12,738 bases of DNA from Clostridia bacterium (GTDB taxonomy: Bacteria > Bacillota > Clostridia > Oscillospirales > CAG-382): contig JAGDBE010000023.1 of assembly GCA_017959195.1 (NCBI GenBank), positions 1-12,738 of the forward strand, read 5' to 3'. The position numbers and the translations under genes were made by a program. Of the stretch, positions 1 to 7,439 are shown one piece after another. Every line of letters starts with the position of its first letter. Positions within the stretch are counted from its first letter, which is position 1. Under the pieces are notes generated by a model, which searched no databases, was not told the DNA's origin, and saw only the letters and a program-made list of their open reading frames with translations.

Positions 1-612
1 GTTTACGATAAGGGATTTACGACAAAGACGCAGTTCACCGTCGAAACGCTCGGCGGAATAAAGCGCATTTATCTCGACGTAAAAGACGGAAAAGCCGTAA
101 ATATCACGGCTGAAATCGGCGCCCCGATACTTGAAGCGAAAAAAGTGCCGGTGCTGTGTGAAACCGAAAAGTGTATAGATTACCCGGTAAGACTCGGGGA
201 TAAGGACTTCATCACCACCGCGATTTCGCTCGGAAACCCGCATTGCGTAACGTTTATAGACGACGTGGATAACTTTAATTTGGCAAAATACGGACCGCTT
301 ATGGAAAACCATAAGATTTTCCCGAGAAGAGTAAACGCCGAATTCTGCGAGGTTGTCGATAAAAGGACATTGAAACTCAGAACGTGGGAGAGAGGCACGG
401 GCGAGACGCTCGCGTGCGCGACGGGCTGCTCTACGTGCGTTGTCGGAGGAGTTCTTACCGGCAGATGCGAGAGAAAGTCGGAAGTCCACCAGATAGGCGG
501 CGTTACGCTTATAGAGTGGAACGAAAAAACCGATAACATATATATGACGGCGCCGAGCAAGATAGTTTTTGACGGCACGGTGCCGCTTGACAGCGAGGTG
601 TATGGCGCTTGA
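1..612 (+). CDS. dapF: Diaminopimelate epimerase, 3' part (5' end outside window)
   Basis: This converts LL-2,6-diaminopimelate to the meso form, the last step before lysine and the source of the cross-linking residue in DAP-type peptidoglycan; it is cytosolic and cofactor-free. About 203 residues are present and the reading frame is open from the first base; the family is usually about 270-280 residues, so the N-terminal domain with the first catalytic cysteine lies upstream. Visible family motifs are GNPHCV (from 232), a FPRRVN substrate-binding stretch, and ERGTGETLACATG, in which the TGC codon at 415-417 is the second catalytic cysteine. The usual ACGTG here reads ACATG, a small change. 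An internal ATG at 145 is not a start, since homology runs through it from base 1. It ends in TGA overlapping the murE start, so the two are probably translationally coupled. The identification is firm. Confidence 0.95.
   Translation, partial: VYDKGFTTKTQFTVETLGGIKRIYLDVKDGKAVNITAEIGAPILEAKKVPVLCETEKCIDYPVRLGDKDFITTAISLGNPHCVTFIDDVDNFNLAKYGPLMENHKIFPRRVNAEFCEVVDKRTLKLRTWERGTGETLACATGCSTCVVGGVLTGRCERKSEVHQIGGVTLIEWNEKTDNIYMTAPSKIVFDGTVPLDSEVYGA
595..600 (+). promoter_or_regulatory. Shine-Dalgarno site fixing the TTG start of murE
   Basis: GAGGTG lies eight bases before the TTG at 609, inside the end of dapF. No ATG or GTG in the murE frame is better placed, so the TTG start is supported. Confidence 0.7.
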
Positions 613-2105
613 ATATAAGCGGTTTGATAAAGGATTTCGGAGAGCTTGCGCTCGATAAAAAGATAAGGACCGATTCCGAAATAAAGGGTATTGCATACGA
701 TTCGAGAAAAGTAAAGGACGGATTCGCTTTTACGGCGGCAAAGGGAGCCGTAACCGACGGACACGATTATATAGACGGCGCCGTTTCAAACGGCGCTTCG
801 GCAATTTTCTGCGACAGTAGGGAAGCGTATGAGATTTACAGCGAAAAATATAAAGACGTGAATTTCATTCTTACCGAAAACTCAAGAAAAGCGCTCGCGC
901 TCATTTCCGCCGAATTCTTCGGAAGACCGGCCGACAAAATGACGCTCATCGGCATTACGGGCACCAAGGGCAAGACCAGCACGTCGTTCATGGTATCCCA
1001 CATTCTCGAAAAAGCGGGAATCCCGTGCGCAATAATAGGAACGACGGGTATTTATTACGCGGGGAAATACGAATATATAGATAACTCCACCCCCGAAAGC
1101 TACGAGCTCCACAGACTTTTTGCCGAGATGCTTAAAAACGGAGTGAAGCATTGCGTAATGGAGGTCTCCTCCCAGGCGCTCATGCTGCACCGCGTTTACG
1201 GAATGCACTTCGACACGGCGGTGTTCACGAATATTTCCCCCGACCATATAGGCGAGGGCGAGCATAAGAGCTTCGGCGAATATATAAGCTATAAGGGACA
1301 GCTTTTCACGATGTGTTCAAGAGCGTCTGTAAACGCCGACAGCGATAAAATCGACTTTATAAAGGATATTATCGAAAAGAACAGCGTTCCATGCGTTACG
1401 TTTTAGTGTAAAGACGAAAGCGCCGACTATTTCGGATGCGATGAGAACTTCTATATCGATACCGATATGAAGACCGAGTTTACCTTAAAGACAAAGGGAC
1501 AGACGAAAAAGCTTAATATCAACGTCCCGGGCGAGTTTTCGGTGTATAACGCGCTCTGCGCCGCAAGCGTTACGATGGAAATGGGAGTGGACATTGAAAC
1601 CGTTGCAAAAGCGCTGTCGGAAGTAAAGGTTATAGGCAGAACCGAGCCCGTTCACCACGAAAAATGCAATATCCCCGTAATAATCGACTACGCGCATAAC
1701 GCGCTCAGCCTTGAAAGCCTGTTCTGCGCGGTAAAAAGGTATAATCCGTCGAGAATCATATGCGTTTTCGGCTGCGGAGGCAACCGCTCGCGGCTCAGAA
1801 GATACGATATGGGAGAAATTTCGGGAAAATACGCCGATTTGTCGGTCATAACCTCCGATAATCCGAGAGAGGAAGAACTCGAGGACATAATGTCGGATAT
1901 TCTCGTGGGAATTGCCAAAACCGACGGTAAATATACCGTCATAAAGGATAGGAGAAACGCGATATTCTATGCGCTCGAACACGCGCAGAAGGGCGATATC
2001 GTGATACTCGCCGGAAAAGGCCAGCAGACCTACGAGGAGATAAAGGGCGTAAAATACCACTTCGACGAGAGGGAAGTCGTAAAGGAATATTACGATACAC
2101 TTTGA
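609..2105 (+). pseudogene. murE: UDP-MurNAc-L-Ala-D-Glu:meso-DAP ligase, interrupted by one in-frame TAG
   Basis: MurE is the cytosolic ATP-dependent ligase that adds meso-DAP to UDP-MurNAc-dipeptide, using the product of the neighbouring dapF. The frame from the TTG at 609 gives 265 residues, a TAG at codon 266, then 232 more residues in the same frame; 498 in all matches a complete MurE. Before the stop: N-terminal domain with DSRKVKDG, the ATP loop GTKGKTS (118-124), STPES, MEVSSQA, and the lysine expected to be carbamylated (about 229). After it: DYAH (360-363), FGCGGN and DNPR (417-420), the motif that selects meso-DAP over lysine. TSPDH-type and GGNRSRLRR motifs put it in a divergent MurE branch. 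No frameshift is involved. It could be a recent nonsense mutation, an assembly error, or a suppressed/read-through gene; the sequence alone cannot say. Family identity is firm, functional status open. Confidence 0.85.
1404..1406 (+). other. In-frame amber codon within murE
   Basis: The codons read TTT TAG TGT AAA. The residues before it (PCVTF) and after it (CKDESADYFG) together match the linker between the MurE central and C-terminal domains, so TAG replaces a single amino acid. The next in-frame ATG, at 1467, has no Shine-Dalgarno sequence, so independent translation of the C-terminal half looks unlikely. Confidence 0.9.
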
Positions 2106-2118
2106 TTAAAAGGCACAA

Positions 2119-2144
2119 AAAAGCCGCTGTAAACAGCGGCTTTT
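2119..2144. terminator. Bidirectional intrinsic terminator between murE and nagA
   Basis: An 11-base-pair stem, AAAAGCCGCTG with CAGCGGCTTTT, closes a TAAA loop. A run of T follows on the plus strand (TTTTCTTTTTTT) and another follows on the minus strand, so it can end both the dapF-murE transcript and the converging nagA transcript. Confidence 0.9.
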
Positions 2145-2158
2145 CTTTTTTTCGTATT

Positions 2159-3298
2159 TTATTTTTCAAAAACTTTTTTACCGTCGACAAACGTCGAGAT
2201 AACCGATAAGTCGTCTGCAATTACCGCAAGGTCCGCGCATTTTCCGGCTTCGATGCTTCCCGTGCTGTCGTAAAGGCCGAGCGCCTTTGCGGGGTTTGCC
2301 GACATCATCTTTGAAACGTGCGTAAAGGGAATGCCGAGCGATACGAGATTTTTAAAACCTCTGTAAACAGAGCTTGCACTGCCGGCTATGGTGCCGTTTT
2401 CAAGCTTCACAAGCCCGTCTTTTATAATTCTTACAAGTCCGTCCGACTCCATTCTGCCCTCTTTTATTCCGGCGGCAAATTCCGAGTCGCTTATCGCCGT
2501 AAAGTTGTCGCAGCCCTTTAAGGAGTATATCATCTTAACTATAACGGGCGAAACGTGCCCGAAATCGCAGATAACTTCGCAGTTGAGCCTGTCGTCGGTG
2601 AGTGCGGCGCCCATAATTCCGGGCTCTCTGTGGCTAAGCGCACGGATCGCGTTAAATGAGTGCGTAATGCGCGAAACGCCTGCGTCAATGGCTCTTAAGG
2701 TCTCCTCGTAAGTCGCGTCGGAGTGTCCCGCCGATACCTTTACTCCCTTTTTAACCGCCTCTTTTATGACTTCCGTTGCGCCTTCGAGTTCGGGCGCTAT
2801 CGTGATTATTTTAAGATGTCCTTCGGATGCCTCGTAAAGTTCGTTGAATACGGAAACGCTTGGGAGAATGAGGCTTCTCGGATTCATCGCGCCCTTCTTT
2901 TCCACGTTGAGAAAAGGTCCTTCTGAATGGATTCCGCCGATTTTCGCGCCTCGCGTTCCTTTCTTTATAAACGAAAGAGTGTGCTTTATGTTTGCAATCA
3001 TGTTCGGAATCGGGGAGGCAAGCAGCGTCGACGCTACCGTCGTAATGCCCTCCGTCGCCTCAAATTCCGTAATCTTGTCGAGGTCGGAAAAATCGTTCGA
3101 ATAAACTTCGCCCACAGCGCCGTGCGTGTGGCTGTCGATAAATCCGGCAAACAGATAATTTCCTTTCGCGTCGTAAACCTCTTCACCCTGTACCGGTGTA
3201 ATGAGGTCTTGTATTTCCGAAATGACGCCGTCTTTGATTCTCAAATCCTTTTTTTCAATGCTGCCCGGCAGTACGGCGTTTGCGTTTTTTATTACCAT
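2159..3298 (-). CDS. nagA: N-acetylglucosamine-6-phosphate deacetylase
   Basis: It removes the acetyl group from GlcNAc-6-phosphate to give glucosamine-6-phosphate, feeding recycled or imported amino sugar into glycolysis or new cell-wall precursors; a cytosolic amidohydrolase-fold enzyme. The 379 residues are full length. Visible metal and catalytic residues: HTH at 57-59 in GFIDSHTHG (the two-metal form as in Bacillus, which E. coli NagA lacks), HSEGPF with E126, GHSDAT with H192, ITHSFNA with H213, DFGHV with H248, and the catalytic aspartate D271 in ISDSEF; SHREPG and a C-terminal AGKCADL are also typical. It is the last gene of the GNAT-gltX-glnS-nagA run, 16 bases after glnS, and no nagB or sugar transporter is nearby. 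The ATG start is backed by AAAGGAG 11 bases upstream. Confidence 0.93.
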   Translation of the reverse strand: MVIKNANAVLPGSIEKKDLRIKDGVISEIQDLITPVQGEEVYDAKGNYLFAGFIDSHTHGAVGEVYSNDFSDLDKITEFEATEGITTVASTLLASPIPNMIANIKHTLSFIKKGTRGAKIGGIHSEGPFLNVEKKGAMNPRSLILPSVSVFNELYEASEGHLKIITIAPELEGATEVIKEAVKKGVKVSAGHSDATYEETLRAIDAGVSRITHSFNAIRALSHREPGIMGAALTDDRLNCEVICDFGHVSPVIVKMIYSLKGCDNFTAISDSEFAAGIKEGRMESDGLVRIIKDGLVKLENGTIAGSASSVYRGFKNLVSLGIPFTHVSKMMSANPAKALGLYDSTGSIEAGKCADLAVIADDLSVISTFVDGKKVFEK

Positions 3299-3309
3299 AA
3301 AAAAGGCAT

Positions 3310-3316
3310 CTCCTTT
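3310..3316 (-). promoter_or_regulatory. nagA ribosome binding site overlapping the glnS stop codon
   Basis: On the minus strand AAAGGAG shares bases with the TAA that ends glnS (3315-3317), so ribosomes finishing glnS arrive on the nagA initiation site. This favours translational coupling and supports a shared transcript. Confidence 0.7.
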
Positions 3317-4988
3317 ATTTAAGATTTTTCGAAAAACTGTCCTTTAACGTAACTATTCTGTTTATAACCGAAGGATTGTGAACGTCAACGCAGAAATATC
3401 CGTTTCTCACAAACTGGAATCTCTCGCCCGGCTTTGCGCCTTCAAGCGATTCTTCGAGCTTTGCGTTCTTCATCTCGATAAGACTGTCGGGGTTTACATA
3501 ATCTCTGAAAGTCTTGTCCTCGGGGATTTCTCCGGTGTCCTCAATCGTGAATAACTTGTCGTACAGACGCACAACCGCGTCTTTTGCGTGCTCCTTGCTT
3601 ACCCAGTGGATGGTGCCCTTGATTTTTCTGCCGTCGGGCGGATTTTTGCCGCCGGTTTCGGGGTCAACGGTACATAAAAGCTTTGCTATTTTGCCGTTCT
3701 CGTCGTAAACCGCCTCGTTGCATTTTACGACGTACGCGCTCATGAAGCGGACTTCCGAGCCGATTTTGAGCCGCTGGAATTTCGGCGGCGGATCGTCGGA
3801 AAAGTCGGCGCTTTCAATGTATAAATGCTTTGTAAACGGAACCTTTCTCGTACCCTCGTCGGGATTTTCGGGGTTGTTTGCAACCTCAAAATATTCCGTC
3901 TTGCCTTCTTCAAAATTCGTGATTTCGACTTCTATCGGGTCGAGGACCGCCATGCGGCGGAGCGCCTTTGAGTTGAGCTCTTCTCTTATGCAGTGCTCGA
4001 GAAGATTTATGTCGCAAAGCGAAAGCGCTTTCGAGATTCCCGAACGCTTGACGAATTCAAAAATCGATTCGGGAGTAAAGCCCCTTCTGCGAAGACCGCA
4101 CAGCGTGGGCATTCTCGGGTCGTCCCAGCCGTCGACGAGCTTTTCTTCCACAAGCGCGCGAAGGTATCTCTTGCTCATAACCGTGTAGGTAACGTTTAAG
4201 CGTGCAAACTCTCTCTGCTTCGGCTTGTGTTCAAAACCGATGTTATCCACAACCCACTCGTAAAGCGGTCTGTGATTTTCAAATTCTATTGAGCAAAGCG
4301 AGTGCGTTATACCTTCAAGCGCGTCCTGAATCGGGTGCGCATAGTCGTAAAGCGGGTAGATGCACCACTTGTCTTTCTGGCGGTGGTGTGAAACGTGTAG
4401 AATTCTGTAAATCGCGGGGTCGCGCATGTTCATATTCGGCGACGACATGTCGATTTTGGCCCTGAGCGTGTGCGTGCCGTCGGCAAACTCGCCGTTTTTA
4501 ATATTTTCAAAGAGTTCGAGGTTTTCTTCAACGCTTCTGCTGCGGTAGGGACTGTCCTTGCCGGGGGTAGTCAGAGTGCCTCTGTATTCCCTCATCTCGT
4601 CTGCCGAAAGGTCGCAGACGTACGCTTTTCCGTCTTTTATAAGCTTGAGAGCGTATTCGTAACACTTGTCAAAGTAGTCCGAGCCGTAGAAAATGCCGTC
4701 GGGAACGGCGCCGAGCCATTTAAGGTCCTCTTCTATCGACTTTACGTACTCGTCGTCTTCCTTTACGGGATTCGTGTCGTCGTACCTGAGATTGAAGAGT
4801 CCGCCGTACTTTTTGGCCATCGTGTAGTTTATCCATATCGCCTTTGCCGAGCCTATGTGGAGATATCCGTTGGGCTCCGGGGGAAAACGGGTGTGAATTC
4901 TTTCGGTAAGACCTGCGGCGATATCCTCGTTGATAACGTCTTCTATAAAATTCGAACCGGTCGTTGCTTCTTTTGCATCCATATTCAT
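3315..4988 (-). CDS. glnS: Glutaminyl-tRNA synthetase
   Basis: It attaches glutamine directly to tRNA-Gln, making the Glu-tRNA-Gln amidation route unnecessary for this tRNA; a cytosolic class I synthetase. The 557-residue product matches E. coli GlnRS along its length: FPPEPNGYLHIG near residues 35-46, RYDDTNPVKED (68-78), VMSKR at 270-274 as the KMSKS equivalent, then the two beta-barrel anticodon-binding domains to the C-terminus. The HIGH signature reads HIGS, an uncommon last residue. The ATG at 4988 was chosen because AGAAAGG sits five bases before it; the next ATG at 4982 is also possible, and an upstream TTG at 5006 has no such site. It lies 34 bases after gltX and 16 before nagA. Many Bacillota lack GlnRS, so its presence is mildly informative. 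Confidence 0.95.
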   Translation of the reverse strand: MNMDAKEATTGSNFIEDVINEDIAAGLTERIHTRFPPEPNGYLHIGSAKAIWINYTMAKKYGGLFNLRYDDTNPVKEDDEYVKSIEEDLKWLGAVPDGIFYGSDYFDKCYEYALKLIKDGKAYVCDLSADEMREYRGTLTTPGKDSPYRSRSVEENLELFENIKNGEFADGTHTLRAKIDMSSPNMNMRDPAIYRILHVSHHRQKDKWCIYPLYDYAHPIQDALEGITHSLCSIEFENHRPLYEWVVDNIGFEHKPKQREFARLNVTYTVMSKRYLRALVEEKLVDGWDDPRMPTLCGLRRRGFTPESIFEFVKRSGISKALSLCDINLLEHCIREELNSKALRRMAVLDPIEVEITNFEEGKTEYFEVANNPENPDEGTRKVPFTKHLYIESADFSDDPPPKFQRLKIGSEVRFMSAYVVKCNEAVYDENGKIAKLLCTVDPETGGKNPPDGRKIKGTIHWVSKEHAKDAVVRLYDKLFTIEDTGEIPEDKTFRDYVNPDSLIEMKNAKLEESLEGAKPGERFQFVRNGYFCVDVHNPSVINRIVTLKDSFSKNLK

Positions 4989-4993
4989 AAAAA

Positions 4994-5000
4994 CCTTTCT
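4994..5000 (-). promoter_or_regulatory. glnS ribosome binding site
   Basis: AGAAAGG on the minus strand lies 5 bases before the ATG at 4988 and 11 before the in-frame ATG at 4982. It lies inside the reading frame that begins at the upstream TTG (5006), which argues against that start. Confidence 0.6.
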
Positions 5001-5022
5001 TTGCAAATCGTATTATAAAGAA

Positions 5023-6690
5023 TTACGCAAAAGCGGTTATTCTTTTGAGAACCCTGTCTTTTCCGAGCACCTGCATAACGGCGCACAGGTCGGGGGAGTT
5101 GTTTCTGCCGGTTACGGCGACTCTTATGATGTTGCTTACGTCGGTAACGCTTCCCTTGAAAGCTTCGGGATTTTCCTTAAATGCCTTCATGTCGGATGTG
5201 TAGCCGTATTTTTCGCTTATCGCCTTTACTTTTTCAAACCACGCGCTGTTGTCGTCTTCCGGTGAGTAAACTTCGGCGTAGTCCTTCAAAATCGCCTTTC
5301 TGTCGGACTCGGGAACGTTTGCGGGGAATGATTCCTCCACCTTGAAGAGTCCGTCGTAGTAATAGGATACGAAATCCTTGACTTCGCTCCAGCACGCAAA
5401 GTCTTTTCTCGGCTTTTTGCCGCCTCTGCCTATGGCAAAGAAGCTCTTTGCGTAGTTTTCGTCGGAAATGAGTAATTTATAAAAGTCCGCGTCGTTCTCA
5501 CTTGCCCATTCCCTGACGTTTTCGTAAACCTCGTCAGCCGTCATTGAAGCTATTATGTTTTTGGAAACGTCATTGAACTTCGCAAGGTCGAACATCGCGC
5601 CGGAATTGCCCATATTCGAGGATTTGAACTGAAAATCCCTGTAAGACGCGTCTTTGTTTGCACTTCTCCACTGCTCGTAGTTGGAGTTGAGCAGCGTCAT
5701 GAGGTATTCTATAACGCTTTTTGCGGGATAACCTTTTTCAAAATAGAAGCCGAGCGTGCATTCGGGGTCTTTTCTCTTTGACATCTTGCGCTTTGTGCCC
5801 GTTTCCTCGTCAAGCTTCATAACCTGCGCCGTGTGGCAGAATCTCGGCATCTTGAAACCGCAAGCTCTCCATAATTCCACGTGCCACGGCAGCGTCGAAA
5901 GCCATTCTTCGCCGCGAACGACGTCTGTTGTGCGCATAAAGTGGTCGTCGACTACGTGCGCGAAGTGGTAGGTCGGAATTCCGTCGGATTTGAGTAAAAC
6001 GAAGTCCTGGTCGTTTTCGGGGAACGAAAGATTTCCCTGTATCGAGTCCTTGAAGTCGATTTTCTTTTCGGGATTGCCGAGCGACTTAAAACGTAAAACG
6101 AATTTTTCGCCGTTTTTTATCTTTTCTATCGCTTCTTCGACGGGCATGTCCCTGTGAAGCGCCCATTTTCCGTAATATCCGAAATTTTCCTTCGCCGCTT
6201 CCTGCTCGTCGTGGATTTTCTTCAAATCGTCTTCCGTGCAGAAGCAGGGGTACGCTCTTCCTTCAAGAAGCAGCTTTTTCGCAACGATGTGATATATTTT
6301 TGCTCTCTGGCGCTGTCTGTAAGGGCCGTATGCGCCTAAATCGCCGTCTTCGCTTGCGCCCTCGTCGAATTCTATTCCGAAAGCGCCGAGATATTTGATT
6401 ATTTTTTCAACCGCGCCGGGAACCTCGCGCTTTTCGTCGGTGTCCTCTATTCTGAGATAGAAAACGCCGTCATTGGCGCTCGTGTGCGCGATTCTCTCGT
6501 CTGCAAGCGCGCCGTATAGGTTTCCTATGTGCATGGAACCCGTCGGGCTCGGCGCCATTCTCGTAACCTTGGCGTTTTCGCTTATGTTTCTTTTCGGGAA
6601 AACAGTTTCGAGATATTCCACCGTCTCGTTTTCCGCAACGTCGGGAAAAATGAGGGATGCGAGTACTTTCAGATTTTCAAGATTGTCCAT
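5023..6690 (-). CDS. gltX: Glutamyl-tRNA synthetase, long clostridial form
   Basis: It charges tRNA-Glu with glutamate in the cytosol. The 555 residues hold a class I catalytic core with RMAPSPTGSMHIG (44-56; signature HIGN), RIEDTD (80-85), KSDGIPTYHFAHVVDDH (234-250) and KRKMSKR (300-306), followed by a helical anticodon-binding region. About 43 residues precede the nucleotide-binding motif, where typical bacterial GluRS has fewer than ten, and the protein is longer than the usual 470-490. CFC at 149-151 keeps the first zinc-ligand pair, but the second pair is replaced (W176, L178), so zinc is probably not bound. The ATG is preceded by AAGGAAGG six bases upstream. With glnS next to it, it need not charge tRNA-Gln, so a discriminating enzyme is expected, though this is inference. 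Confidence 0.94.
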   Translation of the reverse strand: MDNLENLKVLASLIFPDVAENETVEYLETVFPKRNISENAKVTRMAPSPTGSMHIGNLYGALADERIAHTSANDGVFYLRIEDTDEKREVPGAVEKIIKYLGAFGIEFDEGASEDGDLGAYGPYRQRQRAKIYHIVAKKLLLEGRAYPCFCTEDDLKKIHDEQEAAKENFGYYGKWALHRDMPVEEAIEKIKNGEKFVLRFKSLGNPEKKIDFKDSIQGNLSFPENDQDFVLLKSDGIPTYHFAHVVDDHFMRTTDVVRGEEWLSTLPWHVELWRACGFKMPRFCHTAQVMKLDEETGTKRKMSKRKDPECTLGFYFEKGYPAKSVIEYLMTLLNSNYEQWRSANKDASYRDFQFKSSNMGNSGAMFDLAKFNDVSKNIIASMTADEVYENVREWASENDADFYKLLISDENYAKSFFAIGRGGKKPRKDFACWSEVKDFVSYYYDGLFKVEESFPANVPESDRKAILKDYAEVYSPEDDNSAWFEKVKAISEKYGYTSDMKAFKENPEAFKGSVTDVSNIIRVAVTGRNNSPDLCAVMQVLGKDRVLKRITAFA

Positions 6691-6696
6691 TTGCGA

Positions 6697-6704
6697 CCTT
6701 CCTT
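6697..6704 (-). promoter_or_regulatory. gltX ribosome binding site
   Basis: AAGGAAGG on the minus strand is six bases from the ATG at 6690 and lies in the 24-base gap after the GNAT gene, supporting this start for the form with the N-terminal extension. Confidence 0.7.
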
Positions 6705-6714
6705 ATTCCTGTAT

Positions 6715-7257
6715 TTACAGAAGAAATGCCATTTCCAGCATAACTTCGTCGTCATCTATGTCTTCGTTTGAGTAAAAATATACGTTTCCGCCGCAGAAAG
6801 TAAAGCCCTGGGAGCGGTAAAAATCAATGGCGGGAACGTTGTAGTTCTGCGTTTCGAGAACTATTATGCAGTATTCCCGCTCTTTCGCAACGTTTTTTAC
6901 GTAGTCCACTAAGAATTTGCCGACACCGCACCCTCTGTATTCGGGTTTTACAAGAAGCTGAGTCATGCGAAGGCGGTTGTTCCACTCTTCAGTGTCGAAT
7001 TCGACGTATCCGCACTCGTTTCCGTTTTCGTCAACAGCCGCATACGCTTCGGCGTTCGGAAAGGTGTCCTGGTAAAGCGTGTCGGTGTTTTCCTTTTTTA
7101 AAACTCTTCCGTACGGCTTTCGCGTTAGAGTGTACGACATCCCGTCTTTTCCGTCTTTCAAAGACACTTCGTAGTGCTCGTCTGTTTCGTAAACGTAATG
7201 GAGCGGAAAATAGTCGTAAGAATCTTTGTCAAGATATTTGATTTCCACAAAAAACAC
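6715..7257 (-). CDS. GNAT-family N-acetyltransferase, substrate unknown
   Basis: The 180-residue product shows a GNAT fold: LLVKPEYRGCGVGKFLV (about 121-137) contains the RGxGxG acetyl-CoA pyrophosphate loop, and LETQNYNVPAIDFYRSQGF (about 146-164) is the helix and strand that follow. The LETQ-N-VPA-FY order and an acidic end (NEDIDDDEVMLEM) recall streptothricin-acetyltransferase-like GNATs, but that group includes many proteins of unknown substrate, so no resistance role is claimed. It is the first gene of the unit leading into gltX (24-base gap), with its own strong promoter. The start is GTG at 7257; a second GTG three codons later (7248) is as likely, with GGGCGGTG ahead of it as a weak ribosome site. 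No signal peptide or membrane segment is seen, so it is cytosolic. Confidence 0.85.
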   Translation of the reverse strand: MFFVEIKYLDKDSYDYFPLHYVYETDEHYEVSLKDGKDGMSYTLTRKPYGRVLKKENTDTLYQDTFPNAEAYAAVDENGNECGYVEFDTEEWNNRLRMTQLLVKPEYRGCGVGKFLVDYVKNVAKEREYCIIVLETQNYNVPAIDFYRSQGFTFCGGNVYFYSNEDIDDDEVMLEMAFLL

Positions 7258-7287
7258 CGCCCGATTATATTATTTTACATTCATAAC

Positions 7288-7316
7288 ATTATATCATAAC
7301 TTTTGTGTATTTGCAA
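7288..7316 (-). promoter_or_regulatory. Promoter of the GNAT-gltX-glnS-nagA operon
   Basis: On the minus strand TTGCAA (7311-7316), a 17-base spacer and a perfect TATAAT (7288-7293) preceded by TGA give a sigma-A promoter with an extended -10. Transcription would start near 7281, leaving about 24 to 33 bases of leader before the GNAT start codon. The DNA upstream of the -35 is very rich in A/T. Confidence 0.8.
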
Positions 7317-7439
7317 GAAATTAATAACATATTATTGAAAAAATTACGCATAAAAACGCGGAAAAAATAACGCCGTGCGAAAAAGCGTATTTGTGCAATA
7401 TAAATAAAAAAACGCAAAAAAAATGGACATTTTTTCTTA

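Noticed and set aside
1404..1406. Full reassignment of TAG to an amino acid
   Set aside because: Only one in-frame TAG occurs in nine other gene bodies plus murE; a reassigned codon should appear more often.
1453..1468. ATATCG/CGATAT inverted repeat as a read-through stimulating hairpin
   Set aside because: It lies 46 bases after the TAG, is only six base pairs with weak pairing, and falls within coding sequence; this is too weak to support a recoding signal.
1485..2060. Minus-strand open frame opposite the second half of murE
   Set aside because: Same reason: it mirrors a conserved MurE domain and shows no protein-family features.
1467..2105. C-terminal half of murE as a separate gene
   Set aside because: It is in frame with the first half, the residues between the TAG and this ATG also fit MurE, and no Shine-Dalgarno precedes the ATG.
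6715..7257. Antibiotic (streptothricin) resistance gene
   Set aside because: Resemblance is limited to the GNAT core and tail pattern, and the gene leads a housekeeping operon without mobile-element context.
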